The translations under genes were made by a program, and so were the position numbers. A stretch of DNA of 64,000 nt from Wallemia ichthyophaga EXF-994 (taxonomy: Eukaryota > Basidiomycota > Wallemiomycetes > Wallemiales > Wallemiaceae): contig NW_008806277.1 of assembly GCF_000400465.1 (NCBI RefSeq), positions 62,001-126,000 of the forward strand, read 5' to 3'. The notes under the pieces were generated by a model. The model did no database searches and was not told the DNA's origin. It worked only from the letters and a program-made list of their open reading frames with translations. Positions 11,563 to 22,520 of the stretch are shown here, piece by piece (within the stretch, counting starts at the first letter, position 1; the number at the start of each line of letters is the position of its first letter).

Positions 11563-12276
11563 ATGAACTGGGTCGGAATACTAAAGAAGATATTCAAGAT
11601 ATGCGTGAAGGAGATAGAGAAGCATCAGGAGCAGCAGAGTGAGCCAACTCCAGCACCCTCGCAGAAACCAACGGGAGAATACATACCGCCCAAGGAATCG
11701 CTCGGAGAGAAGCGGATTAACGGTCAAGCAGCAGAGCAGTACTGGATGTCTCAGCCCGAGTACACGGAACTCCGCGACCGCGCCAACGCAGAAGGCGACA
11801 AGATGGGCAGGTGTTTCGACGCAGCCAGCAGTGCATACACCAGTGGTGACGGCGGTAGAGCTAAAGAGCTTAGCAACGAGGGCAAGGAGCATAAGAAGGA
11901 GCGCAGTCGCATTAACAAACAAGCCGCAGATTGGATCTTCGAGAAAAACAACCTCGATAACCGCCGCGATGAGGTCGATCTGCATGGCTTGTATGTTAAA
12001 GAGGCCATGGGGAAGGTGGAGGAAGCCATCGCCAATGCTCGCGTTTCTAATATCAACCCGCTCAAAGTCGTCGTCGGGCGCGGCACCCACTCTAAAAATC
12101 ATGTCTCAAAGATGAAGCCGGCGATTGAAGGTATGATGCGCAAAGAGAATCTGAGATGCAGAGTAGATCCAACCAACGCTGGCCAGCTGCTCGTATATCT
12201 CGATGGTCAGGGTGATGGAACGGATAATGCTGAGGACGTTGCCAAGGACACGGAGGATGCTTGTGTTATTATGTGA
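11563..12276 (+). CDS. DUF1771/Smr domain protein with C-terminal CaaX box
   Basis: Single exon, 237 residues. An N-terminal amphipathic stretch (MNWVGILKKIFKICVKEI) is followed by a Pro-rich linker, then a DUF1771 helical region (about residues 60-120: YTELRDRANAEGDKMGRCF and KERSRINKQAADWIF). A Smr nuclease-type domain follows (about 135-215) with the hallmark DLHGLYVKEAM and the loop VVVGRGTHSKN, close to the usual DxH and G-rGxHS signature. Smr domains in eukaryotes act on nucleic acids, for instance in RNA quality control. The protein ends CVIM, a textbook CaaX prenylation box in which a final Met favours farnesylation. This predicts membrane association, which is unexpected for a nucleic-acid enzyme. 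Only 24 bp separate its stop from the convergent WDR83 gene. Confidence 0.85.
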   Translation: MNWVGILKKIFKICVKEIEKHQEQQSEPTPAPSQKPTGEYIPPKESLGEKRINGQAAEQYWMSQPEYTELRDRANAEGDKMGRCFDAASSAYTSGDGGRAKELSNEGKEHKKERSRINKQAADWIFEKNNLDNRRDEVDLHGLYVKEAMGKVEEAIANARVSNINPLKVVVGRGTHSKNHVSKMKPAIEGMMRKENLRCRVDPTNAGQLLVYLDGQGDGTDNAEDVAKDTEDACVIM

Positions 12277-12300
12277 TGTACACACCTATGTAATGTTATT

Positions 12301-13173
12301 CTACCTGCTATAGAAATTAATAACACCATCACTCCCACTGCTAACCATTTCCTCGCGTGTGGGGTGGTGGTCGACGTAAAGCACCGCCTTCTCGTGTGAC
12401 TTGTGCTGTGATACTATTCTACTCTCCAGCATATCCCATACGAGTAGTCTGCCATCCTCGCTGGTGCTGATGACAGACGAGTCACCAAGCCCGAAAGTAG
12501 AAACCGCTTTGAACTTCTCAGCGGCGTGACCGGAGAACGTAGCGAGGAGTTCTCCCGTCGCCGTATCTAGCAACCGCACTTTATTATCCAGCGTAGAGAC
12601 GAGGATGGCGGAGTTATCCGATGTAGGTTTAACAGAAGTGACGGCGTGATCGAGGTAATCCTGACGGAGCTGTCCAGCTCTAAGATCGTAAGTGCGCACA
12701 AAGCCATCTACGCTAGCAGAGTAAACGATGGAGCCACTGACACACACATCCACCACGCTATCCGAAGCATCGTCAAGTATCTGCAGAGGGAGACGCTGTC
12801 TAGCACGCATATCCCATATGCGCACCGTAGAGTCAAACGAGCCAGACAGTAGCACTGAGGCATCGCCGTTGAATGCCACCGTGTTCACTTTGCTGTCGTG
12901 TCCAACGCACCTGCGTACTGTCGCGCCCGCTTGCACATCCCATACAAATACACTCTTGTCTCCCCCGCAGCTGGCGAAATGGGTGTTGTCGGGCGTTATG
13001 CTCAACCCAAGCACCTCGTAGCCGTGCCCGTTGTACGCCTTCACTTGGCTCGCCGTGTGCGGATTCCATAGTCGTATACTGCGATCTCGCCCTCCACTTA
13101 GGCAATACCGCCCCGCATTGTTGTTGAACTTTACTACATTCACGGGCCCGCTGTGGCCGAGAAGTTGCGTCAT
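12301..13173 (-). CDS. WDR83: WD40 repeat protein WDR83 / MORG1 homolog
   Basis: A 290-residue, single-exon beta-propeller protein made almost entirely of seven WD repeats, starting directly with GHSGPVNVVKFN and continuing with repeats that end in IRLWN, VFVWD and VRIWD. The short length with no extensions, the opening GHSGPVN, and YSASVDGFVRTYDLRAGQL are characteristic of the WDR83/MORG1 group. In animals this protein is a MAP-kinase scaffold and is also found in spliceosomal complexes. Which role applies here cannot be read from sequence. The ATG at 13173 is the first in-frame start. Convergent with the Smr-domain gene, so their 3' untranslated regions must overlap or be very short. Confidence 0.88.
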   Translation of the reverse strand: MTQLLGHSGPVNVVKFNNNAGRYCLSGGRDRSIRLWNPHTASQVKAYNGHGYEVLGLSITPDNTHFASCGGDKSVFVWDVQAGATVRRCVGHDSKVNTVAFNGDASVLLSGSFDSTVRIWDMRARQRLPLQILDDASDSVVDVCVSGSIVYSASVDGFVRTYDLRAGQLRQDYLDHAVTSVKPTSDNSAILVSTLDNKVRLLDTATGELLATFSGHAAEKFKAVSTFGLGDSSVISTSEDGRLLVWDMLESRIVSQHKSHEKAVLYVDHHPTREEMVSSGSDGVINFYSR

Positions 13174-13372
13174 GGTTGTTCGGTTTAGATTACAGTGTGT
13201 ATCGTATAAGTTATTAAATACAAATGATTAAAGTATAATTACCTGCTTATACTCCGCTATGTAGTGTAGGTATGAGTTTACTAGAAATTGAAATGAGCGT
13301 GGTGTTTGTGGGGTTGCTGCTTCTGTGCGTATGAGCAGCTATGAATACATAAATGAGCGCGTTTGTTTGTGT

Positions 13373-14485
13373 CTATCTAACTATCTCCTGCGCTGATCCC
13401 TTCCTCCTAATCAGTTTATTGAATATTCTGTTGTTGTAAAAATGTGAAGATTTTGTGATCTTACTCGCGACTGCTGGGTGTTTCAATTCGAGTGGTGTCT
13501 CTGGTGGACTAGCTAGGGCCATCAATGAAGGTATGTTCTGTGTCTGGAGTGGGTGATGTGGGTGATTAGAGTGAGTGTGGTAAGAGTGCTGTTGCTGCTG
13601 CGAGTGATATGTTTGCTGTTGATTCAGCGGACTAAGTGAGATATTCCCGCGTGGACGAAGCGTTGGCTGTGATCTTTGTTGACGAAGTTGGTGGTGTTTG
13701 CGTATTGCCGATGGGGATGGGTACGCGGGGATATTGTGTAAGTTGTGGTAGAACATAGGTGGTGGCTGTAGTGGCTGGTATTGCTGATATGGAAGCATCA
13801 TCTGTGCAGGCATCTGTGGCATTTGCGAGATGGGAGAGATGGGAGCCATTCCAGCCATTCCAGCCATGTTTACTGGAGGCGCCCTAATTAACGGACCAAA
13901 CTCCCTGACAATGTCTTGATGAGTTATATTCAATTCAAAATTCAAAAAGGACAGCAGCTGCCTCTCCATCAAGTTAACCTCTGCCACACTAAACAACCTA
14001 GCGTGTCTAGCCCAGTGCTTGTTCTTAGGGCTGCTGTCATTAAGAAATTTTGAAGCGACTATCAAAGCAGCCAAGAATACTCTATGTCTGGTGCAAGACA
14101 TGCCTTTAGCAACGGGTGGAAGCTTGAGCCTAAGTCTATCCAAGTAAACGAGGGTAGAAATGAGAGTTGGAACTTGGACATTTGATTGGTCAACCAGAGT
14201 TGCGATAAAGCATTCCAAACTGGGCAAGGTAGATGATTGAGCGAGTAAATCATCTGTCAAAGACAAATTGGGCAATTCAGCAGCATCTTTTGTTGGCGTA
14301 GCAGGTGGTGTGAGTACTGATTCATATCCATTCTTCCCCCCAGCCGATAACAAGCTATCCGTTGTCTTCTTTGCGAGGTAGGTGATCATTGAGGGCGTAA
14401 CGGGTGAGTAAACAAATTCCAATAACTCCTTTTCATGCTTAAAGAAGCTTAATTGACTAAACGGGCACTTCCTATCAATCTTCAT
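13373..14485 (-). CDS. Pho85-type (Pcl1/2-like) cyclin
   Basis: Single exon, 370 residues. The cyclin box (about residues 85-205) carries the Pcl signature: [19 protein letters not shown], the segment [19 protein letters not shown], then [39 protein letters not shown] and [14 protein letters not shown]. In fungi such cyclins activate the Pho85 CDK in G1 progression, morphogenesis and nutrient responses. The last ~150 residues are low complexity, rich in Gln, His and Pro, and are probably disordered and regulatory. The gene is preceded by a 727-bp intergenic region, one of the longest here, as expected for a cell-cycle-regulated promoter. Confidence 0.85.
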   Translation of the reverse strand: MKIDRKCPFSQLSFFKHEKELLEFVYSPVTPSMITYLAKKTTDSLLSAGGKNGYESVLTPPATPTKDAAELPNLSLTDDLLAQSSTLPSLECFIATLVDQSNVQVPTLISTLVYLDRLRLKLPPVAKGMSCTRHRVFLAALIVASKFLNDSSPKNKHWARHARLFSVAEVNLMERQLLSFLNFELNITHQDIVREFGPLIRAPPVNMAGMAGMAPISPISQMPQMPAQMMLPYQQYQPLQPPPMFYHNLHNIPAYPSPSAIRKHHQLRQQRSQPTLRPRGNISLSPLNQQQTYHSQQQQHSYHTHSNHPHHPLQTQNIPSLMALASPPETPLELKHPAVASKITKSSHFYNNRIFNKLIRRKGSAQEIVR

Positions 14486-15212
14486 TGTTACGTTCCAACT
14501 TTTTCACTTATTCTCAATAAGGAAGGTCTTTCACTTTGAGCTTGTGGACGTTCTCAACTAAGAAATATTTCATCTTCTCATTTTATATTCCATTTGTACC
14601 TTATGATTGATTTGTTGACATGCTTTCAACCTGCTTCGCCGTCAACTTTATTAAGACCTAGGGTTGGCAAAAATTTTTATTTTCTTGTGTCTTTTGAGAT
14701 GAGGAGGGGGCATATCCGTAGGGAGCTTGAGCATCCCTTTCAAACCACCTTTCAAACGCGTAAAATTCTAACTTTTCGTCGAGATATGCACGTCATTGCG
14801 TAATAGTAAACAAGGGCGGGAAAGGCGAGAATACATGCAAGCAATACATCTAGTACAAGCACTGCACTCCCGCACAAAACCCACCCTCTATCCTCACAAA
14901 TCAGTCAAATACCTCAATTTACGTCACCAAATGTCTAATTCATATCTCATCGGGCTCAATTTCATAAAACAGCTGTCAGATCTATTTTGTCTTTTTGGGT
15001 GAAATATGAATATTTTCAGCCTTTTCCGCTCATTTGGCTACAAATTCTGACGTCTTGAACCGGCCAACGTATAGTCCGCAGGGAGGGGCAGCAGACAGCG
15101 CGTAGACTACAATATATTAGTATATCGCACACAAACACACAATATATCACATTGGACAGCGACAACACGCAGCACAGCTCATCACAGCACACACCCCAAT
15201 GCACCCAACCCC
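14486..15212. promoter_or_regulatory. Long divergent intergenic region
   Basis: 727 bp between the Pcl-type cyclin and the Ser-rich protein. No convincing coding frame, tRNA or repeat was seen. The unusual length for this window suggests a regulated promoter for the cyclin. Short palindromic TGACGTC-like motifs (for example at 15049-15055) resemble CRE/ATF sites but are only pattern matches. Confidence 0.25.
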
Positions 15213-15905
15213 ATGCCCAATATCAGCGTAAGAGAACGAATAAGCGCTTTGGAGCAGCAGCACCGGCCGAGCACAAGCGAAGGCGTCGCCGATGCCCATC
15301 GAAGGATATCCAGCAATTCCACAAGCATGAATGTGAAGCAGCGCGCGAGTTATTTCCAGGGCGAGGAGAGTAGAAGTAGGAGTAGGAGTAGCGGCAGCGA
15401 CAGTGCTGGTGGTACTAGCAATGACACCACGAGCAGCAACACGGGCAACGCATCCACTCCACCCTCCACCAATCCACCTTCCTCTCCCCGCATCGACAGC
15501 AGCAGCGTGCAGGTGGAGAGTGGCAGTGTGGGCAGCGCCGATAACAGCATACATACACCTACTCCCGCCTCACCCGCTTTCACAGCCACCACTGACGTCC
15601 ATTATCAGGTCCCTGAGCTCGTCGAAACGGACTTGGAACACAACCAGGAAATAATCCAGCTGCTGAGAAACGACAAACAGCTGTCTTTTGCACATGAGAC
15701 TCAGACACATGCACACCCTCAGTCTCGTACGGACGTTCTTCAGGCTACACACGACCTAGCAAACCTCAGTACATCCTTCGACGGTGAAGTTGGTGAGCTG
15801 GACGGCGTTCTTGATGCGGATAGCAGTATTAGCAGTGCTAGCAATCGTGATAGTGAACTGGAAGCAGATACTGAGGCTGGCTGGGTGACAGTCATCACAA
15901 CATAA
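15213..15905 (+). CDS. Ser/Thr-rich hypothetical protein
   Basis: Single exon, 230 residues, unrecognised. The start at 15213 gives MPNISVRERISALEQQ, and a second similar stretch (NVKQRASYFQ) follows at about residue 40. This pair recalls the short helical VxxRxxxLEQ-type motifs found in fungal adaptor proteins, but no family can be assigned. Residues 50-110 are almost all Ser, Gly, Thr, Asn and Pro. The C-terminal half is acidic and ends ELEADTEAGWVTVITT. The composition suggests an intrinsically disordered regulatory protein. Coding status is supported by one long frame with a sensible start rather than by homology. Confidence 0.55.
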   Translation: MPNISVRERISALEQQHRPSTSEGVADAHRRISSNSTSMNVKQRASYFQGEESRSRSRSSGSDSAGGTSNDTTSSNTGNASTPPSTNPPSSPRIDSSSVQVESGSVGSADNSIHTPTPASPAFTATTDVHYQVPELVETDLEHNQEIIQLLRNDKQLSFAHETQTHAHPQSRTDVLQATHDLANLSTSFDGEVGELDGVLDADSSISSASNRDSELEADTEAGWVTVITT

Positions 15906-16078
15906 CCATGACTGAATATGTCTTATTATATGGATACCTAGTCAAAATAATACACGCAGTTTATCAGTAGAATCAGTAGACAGCAGGTAGCTTGAAGTAC
16001 CTATTATAATCCATTTTCCTATTTTGTTTCTAGTTTCATTTGAATTCTAATTTGAGTTCCCATTGGCCTTCACTCCAC

Positions 16079-17793
16079 CTAATCACTCACCATCTGTGGG
16101 TTGGATTCGCGGGTGATAGTGAGTATATGATCGCCAATAGCACGTGCATCGAATCCTGCCTCACAGTAAGTAAAGTAGTAAACCCACTTGCGTCTAAACA
16201 CCTCGATCGCCTCATCCGACAATCCTTTATGTTCGAGTGCGAGATGATGGCGAATTTGTGTATCGAACGACGCCTCGAAAGCCCTGCGCCAATCGCGAAG
16301 AGTGCGAGAGTAATGAGGGCCTATCTGCACAACATTATCGACCACCAGCTTTCCTTTGGTGCCCTCCAAGAGTGTATCAAAGAGGGCTGTGAGACTAGGC
16401 AGAACGCCACCCGGGAAAATATACTTGCGAATGAAATCGACATTCTTAACGTAAGCCCCGAAACGACCTTCGGGGATGGTAATAGCCTGGATGACGGCGA
16501 TGCCGTTGTCATTGAGTGCCCAATCAAGGCAATCGAAGTAACGGGCCAGGTACTCTATACCCACAGCTTCGATCATTTCAATCGATACGACACGGTCGAA
16601 ATTTGCGTGCCAACTCTGTGGCATGTTTCTATAATCGCAGAGATGCACCCTGATGCGATTACTCAGTCCAGCATCACTGATACGTTGCTCGGCGAGCTCT
16701 TTCTGCGCTGTGCTCAGAGTGAGTGTGTCGACTATTAGACTCGGGTAAAGCTTGCACGCCTCGATCGCAAACGATCCCCACCCACTGCCTATTTCTAGCA
16801 AACGCATGTTGGGGAGAATGCTAGTTTTGTGTATGATTGTGTGCAGCTTTCGCAGCTGCGCAGCGTGCAGATCATCACCCTCATTCACTGCATCCCCATT
16901 AGCCAGTGTGCGGCCGTTGTTGTTTAGTTTCAGTTTGTGTGTTTTCTGTTTTTTCTTCGAGTTGCTGGTTGTGCTGCCGTTATTGGTGGTGCTACCGTTG
17001 CTGCCATTGCTCCCAGTAAGCGCCAACGCCACCTCCGTATCTGCCTTGGGATCCTCGTAGATACCGCAGCTGTATGTCATATCGGGGGAGAGGAAGCTGG
17101 TGAACATGTCGTTTGAGATATCGTAGTGAGCTGAGATATTGCGACGCGTGTTCGTTATGCTGTTTGCGAAACGCGTGTTGAGAGCATACGCCAGCCAGCT
17201 ATACAGATAAGAAGGCAGAGTCGACATTTCAGCGAGGTGCTTGCGGTTAGCTATGAAAATCTATAAAAGGCGCGGTAAGCACACATCGACGCGCCTCGCA
17301 ACCCACGACACACCTTGAAGACGGAAGTGAGATCATCGACGTCTATATCGCCGAACATGTACGCCTCGCTGAAACCAACATCGTTCATTAGGAGTAGACG
17401 CACCCAGAAAGCGTGATTCTTTACTGTGATGGTGGCTTGTGGCTGTTTGCCCGGTTCCCCCTTTCCAAATACCACAGCACCCTCATCACCGAGTACAACC
17501 AGCCTCCCAATCTCGATTCGCTGAAAGTACGACACAATCAACTGACGTGAAATCGCTGTCACTGGCCCAAACCCATAACCCAGAAATCCCTCTTTTACGC
17601 TGCCAAGTACCTTTTCTGCAGCTCGCAGCACACCACCGCTACCGACATTGCCACCGAAATCAATTTTTTCTCTCTCTACTCCCACTGTACTTTCCCTGAA
17701 TCCACCACGTCAGCTTATCCGCGGCGCTATCTTTCCATTCTCACATAACGGTAGTGATCGCCGAGTTCCGAAAGGCAATGACCGCGCACGCAT
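16079..17793 (-). CDS. Cyclopropane-fatty-acyl-phospholipid synthase family methyltransferase
   Basis: S-adenosylmethionine-dependent enzyme of the CFA synthase family, which adds a methylene or methyl group across double bonds of membrane lipid acyl chains. The conserved body needs an upstream exon for an ATG: exons 17793-17745, 17684-17314 and 17260-16079 (introns 60 and 53 nt) give about 533 residues. Motifs: NISAHYDISNDMF and DMTYSCGIYE of the substrate domain, the SAM loop LEIGSGWGSFAIEA, then VSIEMIEAVG and FIRKYIFPGG, typical of CFA synthases. A low-complexity insert (Gly/Ser/Asn, then Lys-rich) sits between DMTYSC and the SAM loop. The first exon encodes a basic MRARSLPFGTRRSLPL leader, possibly a mitochondrial targeting signal. 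The first exon is the least certain part. Confidence 0.87.
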
Positions 17794-17875
17794 GACAAAA
17801 GCGGAGGTACATTTATATTTACATTTATAGTGTCATCATATTCATCGCAATCATCGTAATCTATATTATATACCT

Positions 17876-19323
17876 TTACAACAACGTCGAATGTGTTCTA
17901 TCGCGGCATGTCTTGAGAAACTTTATCAATGATGTCCCTCCTGTACCTTTGATATCCGTATCGCGCGATTCCGGGACATTTGCTGAATTTGAGTCTGATT
18001 CTTTCTCTGCCTTGCGCGACTGCGTCACAACATACAGCGTAGCTATCTTGATATGTTCACTACGCAACTTCTTCATCGATTCTATCGCACCATTGTACGC
18101 AGATTGCAGGTCAGCATTATGCGACGTACCCACGACATCCCGGCAGCTCGGTTCGACACATTTGAGGTGATTAAGGAACCGCCTGTGATAGTCAGGCATG
18201 TACGTCTGCATTCTGCGCATAAAAGTGTCGTCGAAATCAGCTTCGTCGTCTACAGGAGCATGATTTACCCCCAGGAAGGCATCTATAGCGTGAATTAGTG
18301 ATGATTGCCCTGCAGATGGTCCGCCGTAGTCTCTATACACCCCCAGCGGGTCGACGCCTTCGTAATGCCACTTGCCCTCGCCATTTGGTCCGTTGAACCA
18401 TCGCCTTATGCTCGTGTAGAACACTTCGGGACTGCATTCTGCACGCACTGCGACGAGTATCTCTGTAAGCACATTTATTTGAGCGGCTAGATCAGTCAAC
18501 TGCCTGCACATCCTGGGAAACGACACCTGCGGTGATACGTCTGCCATAAACGCTTCATCGAGACATTGAGACATCCTCTCCAAACATAATCTCCCCTCTA
18601 CTTCAATATGCGCCGAAGTTAAGTAGAAGTGTTCTTCATCGCGGGATTGAGTGAAAGTCAAGGGTGCTCGGAGATTTCCACGTCTAAGGCCCTTTGATTT
18701 GTCAATGTACTCCCAGTTCCACAGTACTGTGGAGGCGTAGGTGAGGATCGGAGGTAGACCGAGAGCCAGAGCGGTGGTATGCCAAGGAATCGCGATGGAG
18801 CGTGGTATGATCTGTGTCGATTGCGTAGTCTGCTTCTTGTGCGCTGGCTGCGAGTGAACGAAGAAATGAGCGAGGAACGACAGCACAGTGTATGCTCTTC
18901 GAACCGAGCGGATACCGTCGGAAAGGATAGTAGGGGGCTCGAGTACAGACATCTAATCGGCAACGACGTTAGAAATGCTTACGCAAAACTCACACCACTC
19001 ACGCCACAGATGGCATTACGCCATGTATTCGAAACCTCGTTGTTAGCACCGTCTAGAAGAAGAGGGAGATTTTGGGCAGAATCCAACGCTAACTCCCATA
19101 TATCATAGCACTCAGATAACCTCCTCAAAGGCTCTTCTGGTGGGAGAAACGCGGATCTGGGATCGACGTCGAAATCGGCAGCGGCAAGCGTGGAGCAGTC
19201 CAAGCTTCCGGAGTAGGTGAGCGAGCGCTGCGATAGGAAATGCTGATGAGGTAATTTTGTATTGGAATTCATTTTGGCGGAGAGCGCTTCTTGATCCGTG
19301 GCCATCATCAGCGATCTTGACAT
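17876..19323 (-). CDS. BNA2: Indoleamine 2,3-dioxygenase
   Basis: Heme enzyme opening the indole ring of tryptophan to give N-formylkynurenine, the first step of the kynurenine route to NAD. Two exons (19323-19003, 18952-17876; 50-nt intron with GTGAGT donor and CTAAC branch) encode about 465 residues. Seen motifs: FDVDPRSAFLPPEEPLRRL near the N-terminus, then FYLTSAHIEVEG, the loop GGPSAGQSSLIHAIDAFLG that shapes the active site, and the proximal heme-ligand His in LRSEHIKIATLYV (about residue 407). Length is normal for fungal enzymes. The next gene on the strand (CFA synthase) starts 82 bp downstream of its stop, a tandem arrangement without a known metabolic link. Confidence 0.93.
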
Positions 19324-19388
19324 CTTGAAAGAAGGAGATCAAGAGGGGAATTATATAAACAAACAAGTAAATTATAATACTAAAAAAA

Positions 19389-22300
19389 ATGTATTGGCGA
19401 TTAGGATTCGGGGTTAATAAAGAGATTGATCAGATACTCGATAACCATAACGTCGAGCTTGAAGAGATCCTACAAGAAGATTCCGTCGTACACGAATCTA
19501 AATCTCATAATTACAGACTGATAGAGTATTTGACACTGCCGCATAACCTCAGAAAGCTTCTAAGCTACTCTATTGGCAAGGCAACAGTTGATGACGACAG
19601 GAATAAGCTGAGGTGGGTCTTTTAATACTTTAAACTCTTCAATCATCTCAATTCACCTCATTCATTTAAGATTCCCGTACGTGGCCACCGAGATATTGTC
19701 CAGTGATATTCCTGCGATACACAATACTCTACTAGAGCCTTCAAATCGCAACGAGTACATACAGCCATTCTGGGATTTTATTATCAACAAGTCCACCCAA
19801 GAGTTGAATGATTTAAACCCCTTTGTCGGCTATTGGGGAAAAATATTGGCAAAATTGTTAGACACTAAGTCAGATCAAGTGGTTGAATTCCTCAAAGCTC
19901 AACCATCTCCTATAGATTCGTTCCTCAAACACATTGAAACTCCCGTTATCGGTGATTTACTATTTAGATTAATTGTCTCTGATCACCATAACTCATCTCT
20001 CATTGAGTTTTTCACTCAATCAGATTTCATACCAAAATTATCAAATATTCTCTCTTCAGAATACTCAAAAGATGCTCATTTAGCTGTTTCTGACTTGATG
20101 AAAACTGTCATCACATTCTCTGCACCTTCTCCGCCTGCAGCCAATGGTGATAATCAAATTTATATTTCAAACAACTTGGCAAGACAGCTTGCAAGTGATG
20201 ACCTGGTTAATAAGCTTATCAATTTTATCCTAGATGACGTTCCAGTTGGCAACAAAGTCGATAGCGGCGACATATCCACAAATCACCTTCCTGATTCTAT
20301 TAATGACTCGAGTAATGAACCCAATAATGAGAAACTTGCATCAGTTACTTCTTCACTCATCTCCATCTTATCCATTTATATAGAACTCATTAGAAAAAAC
20401 AATGCTGATTTCAGCGAACCGCATTTATTCCACACACTTAGAAACAAACTCATTACCATACAACAATCTCAGCATCAAGAGTCTATCAACAGCCTCAACG
20501 AAGATGATACTAGTAGCGTGAGTAACATGAGTAACCTCAACGACGAACAGTTGTCTAAAAAGGAAGAAGAAAAGGAACAGTCTGACAAAGACACATTAGA
20601 GGAAGCAATGAATCAAATGTCTCAATCTATCGGTATAGTACATTTAGGCTCGATATTGAAGGCTTTCACGAATAGATTGTCAGACTTTCAGAGCCTGCTC
20701 AATCATCCGCGCAGCTACAAAGGCATGATCATGTCTTCAACTGGCCCTATCAAGCCTCTAACATTTGAGAGGTTCAGGATATGTGAACTTTATGCTGAGT
20801 TGCTCCATTGTTCGAATATGGCCATCTTCAATAGACCAGCGTTTAACGGTCCACACTATGACGGCTACGGGAGGCTGATTGGTGGACTGGAAGCATTAAC
20901 ACAGCTATCGCGAGCACTGTCAGATAGCGAGGAAACGGACGAAAATGAGGAAATGGAAGAGATACCCGTAGACGCACCTCATTCAGACTCCACTCATTCG
21001 GACTCTACACATCCACACACACCCCATACAGCAGAACGCTCTGAGAATACTCAACAACTACCACAATCAACGTCTAGTTTGTCCATACCTCACGCTCACA
21101 CTGACGATAACCAATCGACGCAACTCACTACAGGGGAGAGTCTTAAGAAAGCGTTGATAAACAACGGAATTCTTAAAACGCTCACAGACCTCTTTTTCGA
21201 GTACGCTAGCAATCCATTTCTGCACAACGTAGTCTACGACGTGATACTGCAGGTGCTGAATGCACCGTTGGAGCGTGGACTAAATATGGAAGTCGCAGTG
21301 TCTCTTTTTAACGATGCTCGCCTAATAGAGAAACTGTTGATTGGGCATGGCAAGGTGAAGGAGAGCGTTGAGAGGAAGACACCGACACCCGGCTACTCAG
21401 GACATGTGATGCTCATAGCGGATGAATGTCAGAAAGTGTTTGAAAAACACGACACGCTCTATGAACGCATCAAGACGTCCTTCCCACAAGACGAATGGGA
21501 CGCGTTTGTGCAAGGACCACTAAGAACTGTACAGAATCTGGAGAAGGAGCCGTTAGGAGGTATACGTCCGGATACTAACCCATTTGGTCAGTATGGTAAG
21601 GTTGAAGGAGACCAGGACGACAGTGATAGTGATGATGATATCGGTTTCATGAGTGCTGGATTCGGAAGCAGCTATCGAAGCCTGAGTGGACAGTCGCATG
21701 CCAATATCAATTTCGACGAGGATGACGATGACGATGACTCTTTCTTCAGCTCGTTTAGCTTCAAAGGTGCGCATCCGCAGTCGCAGTCGCAGTCGCAGTC
21801 GCAATCGCTGGATGAGGATGATATGAATGAAGTGGCTGGTGGAGGTGCACAAGTGAGTTCTTTACTTTTTTTTTGCTAAACAAAGATTGCTAAGCTTGGT
21901 ATAGCTCAGCAACTTTATGAACACAGATGACGATGAGTTTGGTGATTTCACCCAGGGCGGTATGGATGACGTCGATCCGTTCGGTATGCCGCACTGCAGC
22001 AGCTCTGGTAATCCATTCGGCGACAATTTTGCGCCTGCAGCTACACAAAACCTTACACCAGCAGACTGGTCGCGGGACTTTAAGGAGAGTGTAGACAGCG
22101 AAGGAGAAGGAGCTGCAGACATAGTCAGCACTATCACTATCCCTGATTTCGACGACGACGAACACACGGAACACTCAGAACACATGGAGGAAATGGATCA
22201 CCCAGAGCACTCGCAACACACTCAGAACATCAATGATGCCATTAAAGGTCTTAAGATAGGCAAAGTAGTTGATGAGCGCGAGGCGTCGTCGCAAGCTGAC

Positions 22301-22450
22301 CTCGACACTGGGGCGCCTCTAGGACCTGGCTCTAACGCGGCGGCGGAAGTGACGGACGAGTGTGTCAAGCGCGAAGTGGACGGCGTCGTAGTTGAGGCGC
22401 CGAAAGACGACATGGTGCTGATAGCCGAGGACAGTGCAAAGACGGAATGA
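19389..22450 (+). CDS. SAPS-family Sit4/PP6 phosphatase-associated subunit
   Basis: Regulatory partner of the Sit4/PP6 protein phosphatase, as in yeast Sap185/190 and animal PP6R proteins. These act in G1 progression, TOR signalling and tRNA modification. Three exons (19389-19612, 19671-21852, 21905-22450; introns 58 and 52 nt) give about 983 residues. The N-terminus is diagnostic: FWRFGF-like MYWRLGFGVNKEIDQIL, then LLQEDSV-type LEEILQEDSVVHE, and LIEYLTLPHNLRKLLSYS. The central HEAT-like helical domain includes VGYWGKILAKLL and TFERFRICELYAELLHCSN. The C-terminal third is acidic and Ser-rich, with (His-Ser/Thr)-rich blocks and a Ser-Gln run coded by a CAGTCG microsatellite. It shares a short divergent promoter of 65 bp with indoleamine dioxygenase. 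Confidence 0.9.
21776..21809 (+). repeat. CAGTCG hexanucleotide microsatellite inside the SAPS gene
   Basis: About five tandem copies of a CAGTCG unit, the last with a CAATCG variant, encode an alternating Ser-Gln tract near the C-terminus of the SAPS subunit. The frame is preserved because the unit is six bases, so length changes would only alter the number of Ser-Gln pairs. Confidence 0.85.
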
Positions 22451-22520
22451 GACGGGAGTATTGTAATATAAAATGTATACAAGATTCTGTGATAATCGGT
22501 AGTTGCCTTGACTAACAACC

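Noticed and set aside
11581-12102. 173-codon minus-strand hydrophobic frame opposite the Smr gene
   Set aside because: Leu/Val-rich composition arises from antisense of Lys/Glu/Gln codons; no start or splice support.
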